NCBI GenBank assembly: GCA_029204225.1
Contig: CM055111.1
Coordinates: 5,031,403-5,095,402 of the forward strand
From: Diphasiastrum complanatum
Taxonomy: Eukaryota; Streptophyta; Lycopodiopsida; Lycopodiales; Lycopodiaceae
Direction of reading: 5' to 3'
DNA: 64,000 nt
Part shown: positions 23,597 to 35,300 of the stretch, in pieces
How positions within the stretch are numbered: position 1 is the stretch's first letter
Layout: each line of letters starts with the position of its first letter
Made by a program: the position numbers and the translations under genes
The notes under the pieces: model-generated
Told to the model about the DNA's origin: nothing
What the model saw: only the letters and a program-made list of their open reading frames with translations
The model's database searches: none

Positions 23597-25019
23597 CTTG
23601 AAGATGTCGAATTATCCAAAAGAATCTATGTAGAATAGTAGAAACACACCTTAATCAACCTTGTGTCAAAGTTCAATGTGAACTAACCATGATATAAGCT
23701 TTATTAGGCATATACTAGTTTCCATCCCTAGGGTCCTATTGTAGTTAGGACAATGAAAGGTCGTCCTATACTAACCCTACTCTAGTTGTAATTTGTAACT
23801 TACTTATTAGTTGCCTATTATAGTCTATGCAAATAACCTACAATAGTCTATGAAAATGAGACCTACATTTAGGCCTTAACTCTTGCTCACCTTGTATGGT
23901 AACCCAAGGTAAAGGTGCCACGTAGGATTGATTAGCACTAAATTAATTATGATTAGAAAACTTGTTTAGGCAAGGAAGAGGCCCTTTTTGAGTCCAAAAA
24001 GGGCCCTAATGATCTCAATGCGAACTGTCCCTTAGCATCCGTTCGAAATACCAAGTCTCTCATGCAAGACTCAACTTTCACAGTTCCTTCATTGATCAGC
24101 TGCCTTACACGTAACACAAGCCAGCGTACTCATATGTTTCCTCATCGTTGCTGGTCCAGAGAAAGCCTATAACAAGCTTTTCTTTCCACAACAAAAACTT
24201 GTCAACTTATTAGATCCAAAGTTCGCCAGTCTCCTCGTGTGAGTATGGCTAGGTCACCTTGGATTTTCCCCCGTTTTGATCAACTTTCATTCAAAATTTG
24301 CCCCAAGAGAGAGGTGTGTGTGATAGTTCCCCTCCACTTATAAAATCAGCTGATCGGATTTAGAGTAGAGTTCTTCGGACAAAAAGCCTTTCCAACACTT
24401 TGCTTCCCATCTGCTAGGATTATGGCTCAATCCAACTTGTTGCCAATCTCTGAAGAGGATCCTAGTCTTTCCCCTTTGAGGAAAAACCCAACTGATACTG
24501 GATATCACCCATGCTCAGTGAGTTTTTAGTTCTGAAGGTGGCCGTCCCAAAATGAAGACCAACTGCTCCATAGAAGATCTCCCCTGAAATTGCCCTTTCC
24601 AACTTTTGACTTCCTGCTTGCGTTTGGTGGGCGTTGTCGCAAATGAAACCAACCCAAGAAACAGGCTAGCCATCCATCCTTTGCAAACATTGAGTCGTTT
24701 CGTTGCCGTTCACGTGCGAGTACTTGAACTGCAAATCCGCCCCACAGATTCTGTAGTCCTCTTTGTTTGATGGTATCAGCCTTCAAAAAAAAGGTTCCTT
24801 CTCGAGCCATCAGCTCCTTGTATCACAAGCAATCATGCAAACCAGGCAAAGCACGAGTACTAAGACTCACCACGAATACATACAAGTAAGACACTCAGGC
24901 AGGTTTACTAACAAGTAACAAAGACAAGGTCCCCCTTTGAGATGGTCCTGCCAACGGACCTTTGCCTGGCCGTGCCCATACAAATCGATCACAGAATCAG
25001 CCCACATAGGACACCCCTC
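23597..25019 (-). other. Non-coding internal region (leader) of the 12.4-kb element
   Basis: No gag or pol motif on minus, where they would be expected downstream of the primer-binding site. A 94-codon minus frame (24810-24526) has no recognised domain. It includes short direct repeats and C-rich sections. Confidence 0.5.
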
Positions 25020-25700
25020 CAACTATCCGTGCTTTCACCATTAAGCAGCACATTGCCTTAGTCACGCCCCACCACTTTTTGGTCGATAGCCCTTATAGCT
25101 AAACAATCGGCAGCTATCCTTGAATATACCACCCCCGTGGACGCACCCGTGCTTTCACTATTAGGCAGCACATTGCCTCAGTAATGCCCCCACCAAATCT
25201 AGTCGATAGCCATTATAGCTAAACGATTGGCAGCATACCCCCAATCGTGGACGCACCCGTGCTTTCACTGTTAGGCAGCACATTGCCTCAGTAACGCCCC
25301 CACCAAATTTGGTCGATAGCCCTTATAGCTAAACGAATGGCAGCTATCCTTGAATATACCACCCCCGTGGACGCACCCGTGTTTTCCGTGCTTTCAGCGT
25401 TAGGCAGCACATTGCGTCAGTAACGCCCCCACCAAATTTGGTCGATAGGCCTTATAGCTAAACGAACGGTGGCTATCGCGAATATGTCACCCCGCACCCC
25501 ACAAGGCACAGACCATGCTTACACCAACCTAATGGCAGCACATTGCCTCATTTGTCCTACGTGCAGACGGCGCCAGGCCCGAACCGCAAAAACTGACCGT
25601 GCTTACACCTCAAGGGCAGCAACTTGACTCATCAAGCCCCCGTTCTGCCAACCACCCCGACCATGGACGCACCTGTGCTTACACTGTGGGCAGCACCTTG
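25020..25700. repeat. Tandem repeats of about 75-130 bp in the leader
   Basis: Units begin with variants of 'ccgtgctttcac..ttaggcagcacattgcctcagtaacgcc' near 25028, 25147, 25257, 25387, 25512, 25597 and 25672. They also share 'ggtcgatagcccttatagctaaac' and 'ataccacccccgtggacgca'. The last three units are shorter and more diverged. They lie between the primer-binding site and the cargo genes. Confidence 0.85.
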
Positions 25701-25771
25701 CACAACAGTTGTCTTGATGAACCCCAAACAATGGCCATTTCCGTGAGATCCGCATAGCTGACCGGCCAGTT

Positions 25772-25784
25772 GGCTCTGATACCA
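25772..25784 (-). other. Primer-binding site of the 12.4-kb element
   Basis: Minus strand reads TGGTATCAGAGCC two bases after the LTR end (...GCGCAACA at 25787). It is complementary to initiator Met tRNA and sets the element orientation as minus. Confidence 0.88.
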
Positions 25785-25786
25785 CA

Positions 25787-27017
25787 TGTTGCGCATGCAT
25801 CCCAAAGGGAGCCGGGAACCACGACTTAGCTTCCCAGCCTTCAACTCTTGCCATCCAAACCCACTTGACATACAAGCAGCCAACTCGCCAACAACGATTA
25901 GACTTAACCAACTTGAAGTTCTGAAAACCAACATTGAGATCCAACCTGGCGCCATGCCAAATCGGGGGTCCCGATGTGGGTGACTTCCCTCCAAGCAAGC
26001 CGCCCGACATACATCAAACTTAACCAACTCAAACCTTCGTTACAAACGAGTAACATCCATTCCAAGCAAGCGGTCTGACTTACATCAGACTTAACCAACT
26101 GAAAGCTTCGTCACAAGCGCTGAAAGCCAACCTGGCACCACGCCAGACTGGACAGCCATAAATAGGTAACTTCCACCCAAGCAAGCCATCCAACTCAGCC
26201 GACAGGTTAGAGCCCGTTCCCCAAGAGCTTAACCCATTCACGTTCATGCAAGGAACACTCAGAACCACAAGCCGCGACAGATATGGAGACAACCAGTTCC
26301 TGGACCAAATGGTCCCAACAGCATACCGTTGGCACCACGGACCGAATGGTCCCGACGGCATACCGCTGGCATCCCGAGATACGACCCTCAACTACGTGCC
26401 AACTTAAAAATTTTGAAGCGGCCTTACAACTGGCGCTTTTACCGAACACTGAAACCCAGAAGGTAATCAGAGTCAGTTTGAGAAAAATCCCACTTTATTG
26501 ATAAATCTGAGAAGGTTACATTTCAAGTGTGTGACCGACCCTAGTCTCCGGGGCGCTAGCATGCCAAGGCGAGAGCCATGACAACATTCCAGCAAGGGAG
26601 GCTGAGACTTGGTTGGAGCTCGCCCTGAGTCGCAACCCGCACTCCCCTATAGTATTGGTGTGATTCGGCACCCCCCCCCTCATACCAAGCACTCTACCCA
26701 AGCTGGTAAAGCATGTTTTTCTCTCTCTAGAAATTTCTCTTTCTAGAGAGTCATTTTCTCTCTCTAGATTTTATTGATCCCCAGGCTTCCTTTAATCATG
26801 CCTAGATCGTGTGAGGTGATTGCACATCGATCTGAGCTCTCTCGACTCCGCTAGAACCGATCAAAGATTTTCAGCCATAGGAACTTGGCGCTGGCTGGAT
26901 TCTAGTCACAGTGGCGTCGGGAGCGACGCCGGGAGCAGCAGGGGCGCTGCTGGCGCCGGGGACATAGCTGGCGCCAGTGGCGCCGAAAGTAAAGCTTGTA
27001 AAGGTAGCTTCACAACA
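25787..27017 (-). repeat. 5' LTR (by element orientation) of the 12.4-kb element
   Basis: Partner of 14589-15816, same TGTTGCG...CAACA ends. Differences from the partner are scattered single bases and small indels (for example in the C-run near 26670), so insertion is recent relative to the copia remnants nearby. Confidence 0.93.
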
Positions 27018-27022
27018 GAACC
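27018..27022. repeat. Right target-site duplication GAACC
   Basis: Identical to 14584-14588 and directly abuts the LTR CA end. Confidence 0.9.
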
Positions 27023-27299
27023 ACAGGCATCACTCCATACCCTTAGTTGTTATCCATGTCACCTAGGAATTTCACCAAAGTAGCTAGATTGAAACTTTTG
27101 TCGTAGCATAATATCAGAGTTTTACACATGTCAATAAAGTGCAACTCTGCTCTAATATGACCATATTACTATTTATAGACATATAATCTTAACCTGATGG
27201 AAAACTATAATAACGGAAGGTTTTTTCATAAGATATCATGTCAGTCATATCTTATTGATACCCATGAAATAGTAGGTTACAAAGAAGAACGACACCGCA
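27023..27299. other. AT-rich flank of the 12.4-kb element, no gene
   Basis: No frame or repeat boundary was recognised. Confidence 0.4.
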
Positions 27300-28150
27300 T
27301 CAGGAAAAAACAAAACCAAAGATTAATAATAAAAAAAAATAAAAAATAGTCATCAAACCAACAGAACTGAGGAAGAAAAAACTAAGCAACGCAATGAAAC
27401 AAAACCACGAAGAAGCAACCAGAAAAGGCCACAAAATCAACAAATCATAGAAAAAACAATTGACGCATAGGCAACAAAGATCAAGGGCACAAACAAAACA
27501 CGAAGATAGCTCAAACCAACAACACAAGACATCATCAAACAAAAATGAGTAGCCAAACAAGAAGCAGAAGAAACGAAAGAACATAAAAAGGGAAGCAAAA
27601 ACAACCCAGGAATTGAAACACAAAACCAACCATAGGAACATACCTTAGGCAAAGCCATGGGAAATCGCTCCAACAAACAACACCAGAAATCCAACAACAA
27701 GAACACACCAAGCCGCTACAACATCCAAGGCCAGGTGGAGGAGAGCAATATAAAGGTGGAGCCATCATCCAACACAACCCACAACAACAAGAAATGCAAA
27801 GCAAAAGAAGACCACCGCGAAAAGACCTCCAAGAAGCAGCCAAGCCTAAACACCCACAACCAAGTGACCCATCAGCACAGCTAGGAAACATCCATACATC
27901 AAAAGAAAAAACCTAAAAACCCATCAAGCCAGACATGCACAACCACACCTACAGCCAGCACATGAACTAAAACGTAGCAAATGACACAAACAATAAAAAA
28001 CCAAAACATACTGAAAACAAACCTAGACACGACTAAGAACAACAAACTTAAAGAGCACAAAAAAAACTAGCCCACGACAAGCCACATAAAAGGACAAAAA
28101 CAAAGAGGAAACTAACATGACCACACAAAAAGGGTCCTACACAATAACCC
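27300..28150. other. T-poor (A/C-rich) segment of about 850 bp
   Basis: The plus strand here has very few T residues and many AAC, CAA and AAAA words, unlike the AT-balanced flanks. The long minus frames (27641-27300 and overlapping ones) are rich in Phe, Leu, Cys and Trp only because of this skew and look like false membrane proteins. A 75-codon plus frame (27657-27884) is Asn/Lys/Gln-rich for the same reason. Origin unknown. Confidence 0.7.
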
Positions 28151-28681
28151 AAGTTCCAAGTTACTACAATCAATATAACCTTTCTCACGCAGAAGTAGTG
28201 AATGATAGTACAAGATTTGAAGTCCAATAATGCTGAATCATAGCATTTTCGTAAAAACTCTTTCCAAACGTCACCTCATTAACAATCATCTCATGCCAAG
28301 GTTGTGAAAGTTATTACAAAAAACATCATATAGATGTTTGAAATACTCTCAACTGCAAAAAGCTAACATTACTGATCCACAAGTAGTCATAATATGTCTA
28401 TTTATGAGTTTCAAATTTTCAATTATCTGCTTGAGACCATCTCAGGCATAAGTTCTAACTATTAGTATAGCCAAACATTCAACTTTGCCATAACGCATAC
28501 TACTAAACCTAGTTAAAACTTCACCCATTTCTTCCTTTTGCAATTTTGCTCAATATTTTCATTGCATTCTAGTTGCCTTCCTTTCTTGCACAGTCTTGTT
28601 GTCATCAAGGATAACATAATGTTAATATTATAACCATATGACCATTACCACAACAAAGATGATCAAAAAAACATTGGTAAA

Positions 28682-28734
28682 TGTGTGTGTGTGTGTTCTG
28701 GCTGGGGGGGGGGGGGGGGGGGGGGGGGGGTGGG
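28682..28734. repeat. (GT)n then a 27-G run
   Basis: A short GT repeat is followed by 27 consecutive G (28704-28730), T and four more G. The exact run length is prone to sequencing error. Confidence 0.9.
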
Positions 28735-31700
28735 GACAATATATAATGATTTATGAAGCATATTTCTAACTAAAGCAACTTTTTTCATTGAAGATGTGTG
28801 TCACTAAAGGTCCACCCATAAATTAAAAGCTTTTTACTTTATGGGATTGTAAAAGAAATGTCTTGGAAGAGTCAAAACTCCTACCTTTTTTTATGTGGAT
28901 GTGACATTTCCACATGTCATAGTCCATGATAATCATGTTGAGATAGTATTCCCTTGCACCACCATGTCTAGTTTGTGATTTGAATACAACCTATGTCAAT
29001 AACTATAATTTCATTCTTTGAATCTACAAATGAAAGGTCTTGAGTATTGAGTTCTTGATTTTCCAATTCATTTTAATCATCACTAACTAATGTGGAATAT
29101 TTTCAACTCATCACCTTGTAATGTTCTAGCATCATGGTTGACATTTTTCAAATTTTAACATCCATAGTTCACTCATATCTTACATTTTAAAATTGGCATG
29201 CACATTTTGATTTGACATAAATGCACAAAATCCTAGTGCTATCATGCTAATCTATGACGCAAAACAAAAGCTACGGCCTTACAAGTGACGTTTGACTCAA
29301 TGACATGAAAAATCCAACATACCATTAAAAATGAGTGCTTAAAAAAGCTATGTACATGTGTTGCAAATATAAAACCTTTAAAAAAGTCTTTGAATTTCAC
29401 CAACTACCTAAAGCGACATGTGGGGGATTTAATTATGAATGCTTACCATTTTTTCATTTTATGCGAATCAAATTTTCTTGTTACAAGATTTTAATGTTGT
29501 GTTGTTTCCTAAATATTGGAAATGGCAAGCTGATGCATTTCTTCATACCATTATATTGAGAGATTTGTATTTGAGCATCCCAACAAAACATTGTCTTTAC
29601 TTTTCTTAGAATGATAAAGAAATGAGAAATCTTTGTTCTTTAAGAAACAGAAAGTTATGTGTATTAATTTTTTTTTTAAATTGGTCTTCCGAACTTAGTT
29701 GTAGTCAAAGAACTATAAATTTTGAGTGGTTTCTTAGCACGACTTCCATTTTTATGTCTTTGTTTATTTCAGGTAGTTGCATCTATTGATTGATATATTA
29801 AGTGAAAGTTTTTAAACATGTAATTCATCATTTGTCGTTGTGCTTTGACAAGATGAGATCTTAAAATGTAAGATGATGTATGCTATTTATAAGAATTTTG
29901 GACAAACAAATAGGTCCTAGTACATGAAATTTTCAAAAGGAACGGAGGAAGTTGAGAAAGAAACGGAGGAAGTTTCATCACAATCAACAATGATAGAAGG
30001 CGCAACCTAAATTTGAAGGAACATATGTTAGTGGATAGTTGCTTGAAGCAAGAATATGAAAATAATTAGAAAGTGTTTACTATCTAGAAGGGAGAGATTC
30101 CAATATGCATATATGCATGATAACTACTTTTTTTATATTGAGTAAATGAAAATAGACATCTAAATTATCTACTTACATTGAAGTCTTAAAAAAAAAATGG
30201 GACCGAGATAAGCGAAGGAGATGGTACCCTCACAATTAAAATTGAAAATTTTGAGAACTTGTTGTAGCTCCATAAAGACTGTCATTGCTCAATGTGATGT
30301 TGCTTAGTTGCTACTATATGTGACTTGTCATTTTTTGTGGTATTTATTATCCAACTAGCTTCAAATTCATCACGTGCTAGAGTCCTACACACGACCACAC
30401 TTTCTTATGGCATTCTTGGGCTGTTGAATACATTTGATATACACTTACAATATGATTTAGAGTTGATGTACTTTATACTTTGTGAAAATTTGTGTTAGGT
30501 CCATCGGAGTGGGGTGTATGGATAGAGTTGTTGATTGCCACCAAGGTGTATGCTTGAATCCCGACCACTGTGTTGTGTGACATATAAAGAGCGTGACATA
30601 TAAAGAGCTTAGTTCCGCAAATAGCATTGCCAAGTTGCATATGTCATATATAACAACCACTAGTTGCTTAACATGTATGCAAAAAAATTTGTGCTAGTTT
30701 TGGAATATTTGTAGTACAATTTGTCCTACAATATTTCCATTGGTGTAAGCATTTTTTTTGTTTTACCTACACTATAGATCAATCAAAATACTTTTGATAG
30801 AGTCATATTTTCACATTACTATACGATTGGCTATTACCAAAGCTATTGCCTGGGTCTGTCTTCTATTTCTTTAGGATTTGGTAATTTTTTGTAAGCCCTA
30901 CATCAAGAGCATGTTTATTGAAGTTGGGAAGAGCTATATACTTAAAAAAATTTCCTATCTAATATGCCCTTACGTACATACAAATCTAGTTACCATTAAG
31001 GCACATTTTTGTGCGACCCATGTATCCTTAGTTAACTTGATTTCTAAAAAGTTCCACTAAGGGCCTCTAGGTAATATTTATGAACCGTCATTTAATCATT
31101 ATATAACTTTTGATTTGGTATGGCTTGGGCTCTTCGTGGTAGAACCCAACGCTTTCGCTTGTAGGGCTTTAGCCATTAATTATATCAGGATGCTCTTGGC
31201 CATTCTTCATGGGAGATCTCTTGGTTGTGTTGATTATAGTCATTTATGCTTCATTAACATATCATCCATAAATTGAGTCTATAACTTGCGTTGAGTCTCT
31301 CTAATGTGAGAGCCCATCTTTTCCTCTGTAGTAGTAAAATTTGCTTTTGTCACTCTCAAGAGTTGGAAAGCTTAACCCTACGAAAACTCACCTTCAAAAC
31401 GTTATTCTACATCTCAAATATTTTCATGTCAATTTGCCCTTAAGCATGGTAGTTATAATATAAAGAGTATAGAAACATCTTCATCTTGGTTAGCTGTCAT
31501 TATCTGTGACTCTCCCTCTTAAAATGTGAAGTTCCTATTTGAACGTCAGGCTTTTAACATTGGAAGCGAACCAAACTAGCACCTCAAAAGTCGAAAAATA
31601 TGTAAGTGAAAGGTACGAAATGTCTATCCTTTTAATTGCATATGGTGTAGGTGAAAGGCAACCCCATGGACTTTTAAGGAGACACAAAAACATAGAATAT

Positions 31701-31930
31701 TCCTTAGCACCCTTGATAATCCGTTGCATTAAAAATCTTGAGTAAGTACTTGCCCGTAAGTGTCTAAATTACATTGCTACTACACATTTGGAAAAAGGAC
31801 TTAGTAGTAAGAGCCTTTCTAGATCATCAGAAAGGATTTCAATTTCATGCTGGAAGCAGACCTCAAAACAGATAAGAAAAATATGAGGCTGAAAAGACAC
31901 TGAGTGCACAAAAACACACATTTTGTCTTT

Positions 31931-31994
31931 CCTTTTGATTGCATGCAATAGGTGCAAGGCAGCCTTTTGATTGCATGCAATAGGTGCAAGGCAG
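31931..31994. repeat. Exact 32-bp tandem duplication
   Basis: The unit begins 'ccttttgattgcatgcaata' and is present twice without mismatch. A diverged relative of the same phrase lies near 31628-31672. Confidence 0.95.
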
Positions 31995-32255
31995 CCCCAT
32001 GGGCGGAGCTGCAAGCCTTCTATAAAATTCTTTCCTTGCCTTGATTATATAAGTACAAAAGGCTCTTCTTCCAACTTTGAATCTTAGTCACCCAATGGCA
32101 AATTCAATTACACTTGCCAATCGTTATAAAATGATCTGAAAAGACTATACATAGTCTTTGATCAATTTCTCTTACTATGTTTACATCTTGCGTTACAGAT
32201 TATGCTAAACAATGCAGGATCACAAAACTGAACACTTTTTTCATGACTTGAACAT

Positions 32256-32261
32256 TTTATT
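32256..32261 (-). terminator. Polyadenylation signal of the TOPLESS gene
   Basis: AATAAA on minus, about 78 bases after the stop codon at 32339. Confidence 0.5.
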
Positions 32262-32338
32262 GGTATGTCTTTGATTTGTTATACATCTGATGCAGAGCTA
32301 ATAACAAAAAAATTCTATCAACAAAGTCAAACGTCCAA

Positions 32339-35300
32339 TCATCTTGCAGCCTGTTCTGAATTTTGATTTCCAGCTGCGGAATTTGAAGGGGTGCTAACAA
32401 CTGCACCATTATCAGATGATGTGCAAGTACCCCATTTGCCTTCTGTTTCTGAAGGCTCCAATACTTGCACACTCCCATCACTTAATCCAAGGGCAAACTG
32501 AAGTGGTTCAGACGGATGTGCGGCGATTACCAGTGGATACACATTTGTACTGCAAGAAATCAAAATTTGCGCATTAGGACTAAGGTAAAAACACTGCCAA
32601 CTTGCACACGACTAAATGCAAAAGCTCAACTCTTCAATGTGTGGAAGGACTCACTACCTGGTGATTCCTTGAGGTATGTAAGCTGACGATGCCACCCGGC
32701 ATCGTGGCCACAAACTTTCACCATCAAACACACCAACTGAACCATCAGAAAAGCCTGCATAGACTAGCTGGCTATCACAAGAATAGGTAGCAGCTGATAA
32801 AGTTGCAGAGAAAGGATCTCGTGGTACCCACTGTAAAAGCAGAAATTGGTACGCAAGTACCATGACATTAAATCACCAGTATGAAAATATTCCAGCATTG
32901 TTGTTAGTGCTCCACAGTTCTTAGCATTTTCATAAATTAAAGGTCAGAACCTTCCTAAGTGATTCTTCAGAGTTTTCAGCTGACAGTGGTAACTTCTCAA
33001 CATTATTACTATGGGGTTTAGGTATGGAGCTTACCTGACGCACACGCTCCAGTTTTGAAGCATCATAAATGGCAAGTTGAGTTTCGTGAACGACAAGTAA
33101 ACGAAGGTGATCGTTGTGAAACTGAACTTTAGTATCCCCTGTAGCATTTGAACCTCCTCTGCCAGCTGGTATTTGAATGGCCTTTGACTTGCGCTTTTCC
33201 CATCCATCAATACTCCAAACATTAATCTACATTGAATGAAAATAGCTTATGGATTAGTTCCAACTGTCACAGAAGATTGGCTTAAACAGCCAGCCATACT
33301 CAAGTGCTTGCCACATGAAACCGCCACCAGAGTACAACAAAAGTCAGCACAATCAAAAGCTACACAAACCTGTGCATCTGCTCCAGAAGAAACAAGTACA
33401 TTCAAAGCATTGGAAAAAGCAAGCCCAGTTATTTTCTTAGAATGCCCTTTCAATTTGCTTTTCACCTGCAGTTGACAAAACCACTTTATTCAGGATAAAC
33501 ACTATCATGTTTTAGATTTTCAAGAAACCAGTTTCAAGACATTTTTACTGACTAGCATAAATGAAATACAGCAAGCATTCCTTAAGCCTCTCAGATTCTA
33601 AAGATATTAATCGAAATGGCACAGCTAGCTTTCTGCCCATTCAGATAGCAAATCAATGCTCCTGCAAATCATCTGACCTCATCAACTCGAACATTGTAAA
33701 TCTGTATTGTGGAATCCTCCATGCCAATCGCAATAATGTTATTGTCTTGAGGGTGAAATGCAAGGAAAGTTGCCGCTGGTGGAGGTGGCATAAATGTTGT
33801 CATGACCTGATTACATTTGAAGGTCAGATACTCTACATGTTCGGGAAAAGGTGAAGTTTAAAAATTTTGATTCGGCAAAGTGGGTTTTTTGTTTGCTGCA
33901 GAGGGGGGGTGGGATGGGGGTTCATCAACAAGCTAAGATATGTCAAATGGTAGATACTCCTAGTGTCAATGTTCACAAAAGTAATAAGATGAGAAACTAT
34001 ATATACAAAAAATTTAACATTTTAAGAATTTCCTAAGTGCTTGAATCAAGAAAATATTCAACAAACCTTAAAAGTCATCATGTTAAAGAGTGAAATTTTT
34101 CCTCCAGAAGCCGACATAACGTAGGAATCATTCTTTGAGAGTGCAATGCAAGGTACAGCTTCTTCTGGATTGGTTTCACTAATATCATTTGTCATCAAAA
34201 TACCGCTGGACGGTTGCCATAACTGTGGAGCAATACTTGCAGAAGCCTGACATACATTTAACGTCTAGGTGTAAAAATGATAGAGCTTCTACACTTGTAA
34301 GCAATTATCTTCTCAAATAAGAAGAATAGGAAGATCAAACCATACCTTGCCACTCATATTTCTTTCATTGCGTTGCCACTTCCAAAGCTTGTGCACGGCA
34401 TTAGATGCCAAAGCTAATATAGCAACTCCAGAATTTGTATAAATCAACCTTGAAACCTGCCATATAACAGACCCCAAGTGTCAGGAACACAGAGGCACCT
34501 AGAAGGGAATTGGAAGACCTTCAAAACCAGCATACAATAGGTACCTTGCTTGCCGGCAAAGTGTCAGGAAGCCTTATGGCCCTGCACTGACCATGATCAT
34601 TTATTTCCATCAATTTCCAGTTCTTCCCTCTTTCATTTGTCTCCTCTGCCACCCTTGGTTTTGCTTCCAAACCTCGATTGCTATCAACACCATTCTGAGA
34701 AACATTCAGTGTTAGGGGACTTTACTTATCAAGTAAAGGCATCACTATGTGACAAAAAGAAGTCGAGGGTGTTACTGTTCCATTCGAAGTAGTATAATAA
34801 AACAAGAAATACAAGAAAAGTTAAGCCTAAAAATGTGCATGCTAGCTTTTAAGGATTGTTTTTCCTATCAAGTCAATTGTCTATTATACAGATCTAATTG
34901 GTAACCGTATTTCAGCCAAACAAATAAGACTATAATTGCATTTGATGATTGATCCATGAGCCATCTATTTGTTTGGATTTTTCCAATCCACAGTTATTAA
35001 TGATAATCTAAAAATCAGCTTTGTACAGTTTTTTTCTTCATACAATTGCTCACAGCAATTCTCTGGACTTGGAATTTTACTCACACTTCAGTGACAGTTT
35101 TGAAGACCTACAGAAATACACAGAAGGTTGAAGAGGAAGGTCCATGGGGTCGACAAGAGTCCAATGAGCAAAGTCAAAATGCATTTCGACCGACGACAGA
35201 GAAAACCGGAAAACGTAACTTTCGGATAATTTCTTGGATCAGATCCTTCAGCAATAATGTCTGTTAATTGTGAACCACCCTCAAAAGACAGTTTAGCATC

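Larger units (their letters stand above)
14589..27017 (-). mobile_element. 12.4-kb LTR element without gag-pol, carrying four cargo genes
   Basis: Two direct repeats of about 1.23 kb (14589-15816 and 25787-27017) both start TGTTGCG and end CAACA. The outermost flanks are the identical five bases GAACC (14584-14588 and 27018-27022), a perfect target-site duplication for one insertion event. A primer-binding site abuts the right LTR and a purine-rich tract abuts the left LTR, both read on minus, so the element is minus-oriented. The 9.97-kb interior has no gag, protease, integrase or reverse transcriptase motif. It contains a non-coding leader with tandem repeats (about 23.6-25.8 kb) and two convergent gene pairs. 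By layout it is a large retrotransposon derivative (LARD-like) that has captured, or been invaded by, a gene cassette. Confidence 0.92.
28151..32255. other. AT-rich intergenic region without a recognisable gene
   Basis: ORFs are short and without motifs on both strands. It contains a G-run, a small tandem duplication at 31931-31994, and ends at the 3' side of the TOPLESS gene. Confidence 0.6.

Noticed and set aside
27300-27891. Long minus ORFs rich in Phe, Leu and Cys that look like membrane proteins
   Set aside because: They follow from the T-poor plus strand; three frames are open at once and none has a plausible domain or start context.
33031-33222. Minus ORF inside the TOPLESS gene starting MFGVLMDGKS
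   Set aside because: It is an out-of-frame reading of TOPLESS exon 23.
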